Assembly: GCA_010909165.1 (NCBI GenBank)
Contig: MU008167.1
Location: 434,001 to 498,000 of the forward strand
Direction: 5' to 3'
DNA length: 64,000 nt
Source of the DNA: Anthoceros angustus
Lineage: Eukaryota > Streptophyta > Anthocerotopsida > Anthocerotales > Anthocerotaceae
In this document: piece by piece, positions 58,666 through 64,000 of the stretch
Layout: each line of letters starts with the position of its first letter
Numbering within the stretch: the first letter of the stretch is position 1
Translations under genes and position numbers: made by a program
The notes under the pieces: model-generated
Databases searched by the model: none
What the model saw: the letters and a program-made list of their open reading frames with translations, nothing else
Told to the model about the DNA's origin: nothing

Positions 58666-59520
58666 TTTTTTGAACCTGATCGCTGTCTGTATCGTCAGGT
58701 CAAATATGTTTCTCAGCAGATGCACATGGCAGAACATGCACAGGCCAAGTCTTGTTGCGCACGGGTTAAATCAGGGGAGCTTGCCGAAAAGTTCCGCTCA
58801 AGCAAGTACTGGAGGTGGTAAGCTGGCTAAGTCAGGCCAGGCCAGGCCATTTTCCATTGCTCTAAACAAGTGACAGGTTACATGGCCGCAGCCAATAAGA
58901 CAAGTTTCCCCTTGTCCTTTTGGCAACAGGTGGTCAGCACTGACCAGCACTACACAAAGTTCACGCGGTGCTTGTACTACGGCGCAGCCGTTTCGCAGAT
59001 GACAGACTGCCTGATTAGGTTTGGTCTGCAGTATGCCCGCTGCTAGCTCTTGTCATCATTCCCCAAGGAATCATTCTTGACAAGCAAGCTGAAAACCAAG
59101 CGCCCAAGACATGAGATTCTCTTCAGAGACGTCATGGCACGAGGATGGACTCAAAGGCGAGACTGCCACTGGCGTGGAAGCAATGGCAAGTTTGTTGTGA
59201 ATCTTCTGCTCTTCATGCTCATGATCAGAGCTGCAGCCCTTGTACCATCAGTGGGAGCTTCACGTTCACTTGGGTTCATAGGTGACTGACTTGCCTAACA
59301 CTCGCCCATTCTCATCCTTTTGTGGGGCTGCCCCTTGCAGTTCTTACTTCTGCGAAGAGCTGGAGTGTGCATTGTTGAAGGCATTAACACAGTTGTTGTC
59401 CCTGCTGGCCCGACAGGATTTGAAGACAGGAGGCTTCTCCCCGTCCAGAGGCAAGATTTGTCTGTAAGAGCTGCTCAACATTATCTTTTCTGTCCAGTGA
59501 CGATTCTTTAGAAATTGCAA
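58666..59520 (+). pseudogene. Unrecognised exon-like segments, plus strand
   Basis: Between cag and gt-type borders lie protein-like stretches. 58697-58828 reads VKYVSQQMHMAEHAQAKSCC then ARVKSGELAEKFRSSKYWR. 58930-59033 reads VVSTDQHYTKFTRCLYYGAA then VSQMTDCLIRFGLQ. Both follow pyrimidine-rich cag acceptors. They look like conserved exons, but I cannot name the family; they could be a further remnant of a large gene such as the one at 54490. Frames break soon afterwards (59070-59500). Confidence 0.3.
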
Positions 59521-59874
59521 AAACGTTTTGCCCACGACTTCAGGGTCGTCTTCCCTCCTGAGTAGATTGTCTCTGTCGCAGTGGTTCCAGGAGCAGTTAC
59601 GCCGACTGAGAACCTCACCGTCCCAAAAGGTCCCATCGCCTCCTCCCGCCAGCACAATACCGAACACAGGAAACCAAAGCAGTGCTCGATCTGGCATTTT
59701 GGCCAACTCTCCTACAGCCACACCATTGGCAAGTAGTGGGAAGAACTTCAGAATGTAGGCAACAGCGTCTGCTTCAAAGACAGGTAGTACGGATTGGGTA
59801 CAAGACCCAACAAGGGCCTGCCTAAATGAAGCAAGTCCTGCTGAAATCTGTGCAATTAGATTTTCTCGTACCAA
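59344..59874 (-). CDS. Unrecognised open frame, 176 residues
   Basis: A long minus-strand frame (MVRENLIAQISAGLASFRQA...) with a hydrophobic centre (LLWFPVFGIVLAGGGDGTFW). I do not recognise a family. The plus strand of the same interval is also fairly open (LPTTSGSSSLLSRLSLSQWF...), so one or both may be chance. No flanking splice or promoter evidence. Confidence 0.2.
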   Translation of the reverse strand: MVRENLIAQISAGLASFRQALVGSCTQSVLPVFEADAVAYILKFFPLLANGVAVGELAKMPDRALLWFPVFGIVLAGGGDGTFWDGEVLSRRNCSWNHCDRDNLLRREDDPEVVGKTFLQFLKNRHWTEKIMLSSSYRQILPLDGEKPPVFKSCRASRDNNCVNAFNNAHSSSSQK

Positions 59875-60144
59875 CGTTCTGGACTGAGGGAGTACTAGCT
59901 CCGGATGGTGTTCAGGATATCAAGCTTTGCTAAGTTCCAACAAAATAGAGAAGTCTTATTCCATGTCCAATACAAATGTACAAGAATACAACGAGGTCAG
60001 ACACGAGATAAAGTTCTGAGTGCGTGTGCAGTCTTTCCTCGGTACTATCAGCTGGCCCGACTCCAAAAACCCATATCATCAAATCGAATTCAGAACGAAG
60101 CGGAAGAGATTCCAGCCCAGGAATGGTGCCCCAGCCAAAGCACG

Positions 60145-60549
60145 CTAGACAGGAGTATGGTGGCCCGCACCCGCATCAGGGGTGGTAACAGGAGTGTGCT
60201 GCCTGTTCACCTCCTGCCTCAATCCCTCTGTTTCAGCTTTGTTCTCTAGCTTCTTTTCGTGCTGTTTCGCCTCAGCTTCAGACTCCTTGATATGCTTCCG
60301 CTCGTGCGCCTCCTCCTTAGCAACTTTGTCCTTTGCGGTGGCCTTCTCAACCTGCTCCAAGACCACAGGTTCAATGTCTTGGAAACCCACATTACACGAA
60401 ACCAGAAATCTTAAGCTCAACCTGCCACAAGTTATTGTTACCTTCTCATCGCCGGATGCCTTCATCTTGTCCCATTTCTCCTCAACCTTGGCCGCGGCGT
60501 CTCCAGCCTTCTCCTTGGCACTGGCTACTGCGTGCTTAGCACTCTGCAT
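60145..60549 (-). CDS. Late embryogenesis abundant protein, LEA_1 (PF03760) type, 2 exons
   Basis: Predicted exons 60549-60442 and 60351-60145; total 315 nt, 104 residues, GT-AG, phase 0. The N-terminus MQSAKHAVASAKEKAGDAAA followed by KVEEKWDKMKAS and, after the intron, VEKATAKDKVAKEEAHERKH then IKESEAEAKQHEKKL match the Lys/Glu/Ala-rich amphipathic segment of LEA_1 proteins. The C-terminus is disordered (RQEVNRQHTPVTTPDAGAGH). Such proteins are hydrophilic, unstructured in water and become helical on drying, protecting enzymes and membranes during desiccation. Start chosen as the family-typical MQSxK Met; the frame continues upstream but into the leader. A TATA box and an ABA-response element lie upstream on the proper side. 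Confidence 0.9.
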   Translation of the reverse strand: MQSAKHAVASAKEKAGDAAAKVEEKWDKMKASGDEKVTITCGRLSLRFLVSCNVGFQDIEPVVLEQVEKATAKDKVAKEEAHERKHIKESEAEAKQHEKKLENKAETEGLRQEVNRQHTPVTTPDAGAGHHTPV

Positions 60550-60673
60550 CTTGGAAGTGATAAGGGACTCTGAATTCACTGCAAGGAAAGCTTGATCACT
60601 GAGTACGCGCAAACTCCTATGTCTCGATAACAAACAACGTTAACTGTGTGCCAATCGGAACCGCGCCTAGTGG

Positions 60674-60680
60674 TTATATA
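60674..60680 (-). promoter_or_regulatory. TATA box of the LEA gene
   Basis: The minus strand reads TATATAA about 125 bases upstream of the LEA start codon, which would give a leader of roughly 95 bases. Confidence 0.6.
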
Positions 60681-60766
60681 GGCCGTTGTTCCGTTGTTAG
60701 CGTTTTTCAATCAACGCGTGGCCAAGAGCTGCAACCAAGAACTGCAACGTGCCTCCCTGAAAATAC

Positions 60767-60774
60767 TACGTGGC
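60767..60774. promoter_or_regulatory. ABA-responsive element (ABRE) upstream of the LEA gene
   Basis: TACGTGGC is an exact YACGTGGC ABRE, about 90 bases beyond the TATA box. A G-box-like cgcgtggcc lies at about 60715. Known ABRE-binding bZIP factors activate LEA genes under drought and ABA; regulation here is inferred from position. Confidence 0.55.
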
Positions 60775-60859
60775 TGAAGCATTGGATTTGCATGGCTCTG
60801 CTCATATGTTGCGCAACGCGTGGTACTCGGTTTCTGTGACTTTGATGATGGAGTAGCAC

Positions 60860-61189
60860 TCACACGTAGAGTCCTCGACTGCAATCTTGCAGGTTGAGAG
60901 ACAAATGGGACGCGTTCACTCGCGCATTTTTGGGTCAGGTCTTGATTTTACCTCTGCAACCTGGCTCAATCTCACAGCAGATCAAAACATTCCGGTGAAG
61001 TTTTGTCCGGTCCGGAAGCAATGCTCGGTGTTCTGGGCTTATGTTCCACTAACTGGCAGCAAGCTGCCCATGGGAAATGAGTAGTATATTGTTTGTCTTG
61101 GTGAAATCCGGGGCGCTCTTTGGCTCTCGGGACAACCTGGTTAGAGGATAGGGTCACGAATTTCCATGGTTCTCAACTGGAAAATGTGG
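60860..61189. other. Intergenic sequence
   Basis: No gene recognised between the LEA promoter and the retroelement 3' end. Confidence 0.4.
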
Positions 61190-62650
61190 AGACTTTATAA
61201 AAAGAACGAGATGGGAAATCCTATCTACCGTGAGACGAAAGGGGATAACCCGCGATGGGGCACCAGGCCAGGGGTGTGCCCCGCACTAATCTACCCCCAA
61301 CTGCCCCCAAGATGTCGCCGTCCGAGATAGGGAAGGGCCTACTTACCACTGGTGCCGCCAATGTCGCGTCTCCAGCACTTGTGATCGTCCTAAAGATGGC
61401 GCTGGCCAACCCCCTTTGCAGGGCGATGGAAACCCGTTTCTTGAAATAAGCCACGACACTAGAAAGGGGAGGCCAACCCCGCCCCTGTCGTTGTGGTAGG
61501 CCCTTGCACTCCTTGATGAAACGAGAGAAAACCTTACCCAAGGCTCCATGGGTTTCAATGGCAAGGGGATGAAAATGTGACCTTGTAGTATGGGCCTGTA
61601 CTTGTAAATTTTCTTAGTTGCGCTCCCTTCCGACGCCCAACTCGGAGGGTTGATGATGACATGGTCGCTAACAGAATCTCTGGTTGGGTCAGTGACAACC
61701 ACGTCCGCAACCGAGACCTCGTCCCCCCGCGTCAAGAAAAAGTCAGCTCTGATAGAGACACCATCGAATAGATTATACTGCTACTTCTTGAAAGGGAAGA
61801 AACCGCTCTCCTTGGCCGTCGAGAACATGACGCTCTCGGATGGCATCGTGTGTAGCAATACGCTGTCCACCCATTGGACAATGCACTAAGTGGACCCCAG
61901 GATTGTCGAAGGAGGCCCCACAGCAGCAGGTCGGAAGAGAACAGGCTAGTGGTTGGACCAGACCCAGGCGAAACCTCATCGCAGTAGAAAAAGAAGCTAG
62001 TGCGATTCGGAACGCCTGAATGTAGGGGTGGGCCAGAGCCAGAAACCTGCACCCTTCCTTGAGCAAGAGCGAAGGCGAGCTCTAGCGGGACGAGCAATAG
62101 ATGAATCCAGAAGATAGGAGTTGGGTTTGGGTTTTGTTTTATTCATACCAACAGAAAAAAAGGAAAAAGAGTTTTAAAATGAAGAAGAAAAGGGTGCAGC
62201 ACCGGGACTTCCCGGGACCGAGAGGGCCTAGCTTCCTGGAAAAGCCGTTGGCGCCAAGGCCTCCATGGCCAAAAGACCTACGTCACCAAAAGTGACAAGG
62301 AGGGACGCCTGTCACCGCGCCAGGTCCCCGGCCACACATTCTAAGGAACTTGGGCCAATAATGTCTCCCAGAGACTGCATAACTTGCTTGTCAAAATCTC
62401 CAAGTTGAGAAAGACAAAATGGAGAGGGGGGACAGTACGAATGAGGTACCCAGGGCGGCGCGCGAAGCAGGAAGAGAGGATGCCGAAGGCCACCTGCGGG
62501 TCGCCCAACCTAGAGAGGTCGTTGATATGCGCAAGATCCTCTTTCAAAGCAGCATCCACAAATTCTTGTATAAAGCCCGAGAGCCGACCGAGACTCCAAG
62601 GACCCGCAGCCCTTTTGGAGAATCAATACCCCATAGTTATCAATTCCAGA
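61190..62650 (-). mobile_element. Non-LTR retroelement copy: thumb, restriction-like endonuclease and C-terminus
   Basis: Read on the minus strand. 62559-62341 encodes the post-RT thumb (LSRLGDPQVAFGILSSCFAR, then RPGYLIRTVPP). 62066-61773 encodes the Cys/His segment and endonuclease start (GASFDNPGVHLVHCPMGGQR followed by IATHDAIRERHVLDGQG). 61735-61343 continues with TRGDEVSVADVVVTDPTRDS. 61541-61221 is the C-terminus (VSIALQRGLASAIFRTITSA ... SSHGR, stop). Frames change between pieces. The RT palm is missing (5' truncation near 62650). This is the most complete endonuclease-bearing copy in the window and shows that the RT-bearing copies at 48091-50640, which share the thumb, are relatives. 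Confidence 0.82.
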
Positions 62651-62969
62651 GTTATCCAATCGGATCATGTTGTCAGAGTTTCCAATCGGATCATGTTTTG
62701 ACACGTCAAAAAAGTTCCTCCGGAAGATCATCATGCATAATTAGTCATCGAAATCTTAGGTTTTCATAGGTCATTTCCTTGTAAGTTAATTCCCATTAGA
62801 GCTTCCTTCCTCTTTCTCCCCTCCTCTTATCTTGATTAAAATAGTTCAAGTCAACACCAACAATGAAAGTAAAACATGTATATTAATTATTATTAATATA
62901 ATAACAATCTTTTACTGGAGACCAAATTTGTAAGAACACTTCATTCCTACTCCGAATCCATGTCCCTCG
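62651..62969. other. AT-rich intergenic sequence
   Basis: No gene recognised. The direct phrase atccaatcggatcatgtt / ttccaatcggatcatgtt is duplicated near 62654 and 62679. Confidence 0.4.
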
Positions 62970-63250
62970 GGATGCGATTGCAAGACAACCAGGTCTGGAG
63001 TTGTCACATCGGAGGCGATTGCAAGACAACCAGGTCTGGAGTTGTCACATCGGATGCCATCGCAAGACAACCAGGTCTGGAGTTGTCACATCGGCTGCTA
63101 TTGCAAGACAACCGGGTCTCGAGTTGTCACATCGGATGCAATTGCAAGACAACCAGGTCTCGAGTTGTCACACCGGCTACTATTACAAGACAAAACCAGG
63201 TCTCGAGTTGTCATATCGGATCCAATCGCAAAACAAAAAAGTTTCAAGTT
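62970..63250. repeat. 41-bp minisatellite, about seven units
   Basis: The unit contains attgcaagacaaccaggtct and ggagttgtcacatcgga. Starts are at about 62974, 63015, 63056, 63097, 63138, 63178 and 63220, with increasing divergence to the right. Units are contiguous, with no unique spacers. Confidence 0.93.
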
Positions 63251-63673
63251 GTAGACGCTAGTGGCATGCAGCATTAGGGCCGCGTGCCGCTGGAACTTGT
63301 TGGGCTCGTTTCGTAGACTACAAGCTCCACGTCCTCTCACACGGACATTGGAAGTTGGAAACCGTTGGTGCAACAACTCATCTTATACAATGCCTTTCTT
63401 AATTGACTTAATTAGATTTTTTTTTTTTTGTCCTCGTGGGTCAGCGTCAAAGACCTGCGTCAAAACAATCAAGGGCGTGCTTCGCCCGACCAGCACGGCT
63501 TCTAATGGGCTCTTCTTCAGTGACTTGCTTGTCTTGACCGTGACGCGAATTCCTTCACAAGGAGTTCGACAACATTTGGTTTCTTCAACCGTGGACCCTT
63601 GTGGGGTGGCCGGACTGTGTGTGGAAAGCCCGACTGCCCGGATGAAAGAAGGCTCAGCATGCCGAGAGGCAAA
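63251..63673. other. Upstream region of the LRR gene
   Basis: Contains a run of t at 63418-63430 and short frames; no gene recognised. Probably promoter and leader of the gene that follows. Confidence 0.35.
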
Positions 63674-64000
63674 ATGCGCAAGCTTGAAGATCTAAGTGCA
63701 TCGGCATGGGTTTTGTCGCAGCCCATCTGGGCATTCCCGTTACCATCTGTTTCCTCTGCTTCTCCATCGCTGCATCTGCTGAACCTGCAGGCGATTACAC
63801 GGGTTGTACAAGATCTGGAGCTTCCGCCGGGTGATGGGTGGCCAGCCAATTCCGATCCCTGCTCCACCTGGAATGGTTCAATTGGATGTGACCCGACGGG
63901 GACTTACATCATCAACATTACTCTCAACAGTCGGAATCTCAATGGGATCGTGCCTCCAGCCCTGGCCAACCTGACCCAGCTCACCCTTCTCGATTTGAGC
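63674..64000 (+). CDS. Start of a leucine-rich-repeat protein (LRRNT plus first LRR), cut by window end
   Basis: One open frame from ATG 63674 runs to the window end. Its C-terminal part is an LRR N-terminal cap (VVQDLELPPGDGWPANSDPC, then STWNGSIGCDP) and a first repeat (ITLNSRNLNGIVPPALANLT, QLTLLDLS), as in plant LRR receptor-like proteins and kinases. Its first 45 residues (MRKLEDLSASAWVLSQP...) do not form a convincing signal peptide. In the neighbouring frame ATG 63704 starts MGFVAAHLGIPVTICFLCFS followed by IAASAEPAG, a typical signal peptide, but that frame stops before the LRRs. A one-base shift near 63775-63830 would join the two. Kinase or anchor would lie beyond the window. Confidence 0.7.
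   Translation, partial: MRKLEDLSASAWVLSQPIWAFPLPSVSSASPSLHLLNLQAITRVVQDLELPPGDGWPANSDPCSTWNGSIGCDPTGTYIINITLNSRNLNGIVPPALANLTQLTLLDLS

Noticed and set aside
62970-63250. Possible CRISPR-like array
   Set aside because: Units are directly contiguous with no unique spacers, and the surrounding genome is a plant nuclear one. It is a minisatellite.
1-64000. tRNA, rRNA or other structured RNA genes
   Set aside because: No cloverleaf-forming A/B-box pair or rRNA-like stretch was noticed by eye. A tRNAscan-SE and Infernal run would be decisive; absence here is not proof.

Overview
The window is nuclear DNA from a land plant. Short GT-AG introns split conserved plant genes, several products carry plastid targeting features (a TOC75-like outer-envelope channel, the nuclear-encoded carboxyltransferase alpha subunit of plastid acetyl-CoA carboxylase), and there are plant-type families: full-size ABCA transporter, group-1 LEA, Gnk2/DUF26 secreted protein, F-box/kelch. 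The density of degenerate retroelements and the family mix suggest a seed-free plant (bryophyte, lycophyte or fern). That is inference; no species was identified.

Layout. 1-5300: AT-rich start, then a GC-rich mosaic of decayed repeats ending in the 3' tail of a non-LTR retroelement. 5455-5630: dispersed hairpin repeat. 7150-15958: complete ABCA transporter gene, 29 predicted exons, 1876 residues. 16787-19070: plastid ACCase alpha-carboxyltransferase, 9 exons, 509 residues. 20128-21357 (-): gene related to plant CCCH-6/30-type proteins but without a recognisable zinc finger. 22870-34340: gene-poor, with tandem repeats, a 640-bp foldback element, a DNA-methylase-like pseudogene and a degenerate Copia element. 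35286-36671: intact F-box/kelch gene.

37161-46762 is rearranged. A TOC75 gene (43727-46762, minus, 7 exons, 828 residues) lies next to a Gnk2-domain gene and a retroelement fragment. The block retroelement-Gnk2-TOC75 tail is tandemly duplicated, and one copy of the last TOC75 exon is split by a 560-bp segment that also occurs at 37161. 48091-51830 is a second tandem duplication: a degenerate reverse transcriptase fused into a MULE-like transposase, with reiterated motifs beyond it. 52089-53430 holds two minisatellites.

54490-56783 is a 5'-truncated, internally deleted relative of the Sec39/NBAS (plant MIP2) tethering factor. 58670-59880 contains unrecognised coding-like stretches. 60145-60549 (-) is a group-1 LEA gene with a TATA box and an ABRE upstream. 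61190-62650 (-) is another retroelement copy, 62970-63250 a 41-bp minisatellite, and the window ends inside an LRR protein gene.

The intact genes are independent housekeeping or stress genes; nothing indicates a shared pathway beyond plastid lipid synthesis and plastid protein import both being present. Many repeat copies differ by small indels, and several otherwise good genes carry single frameshifts, so uncorrected assembly error must be considered wherever a gene looks broken.
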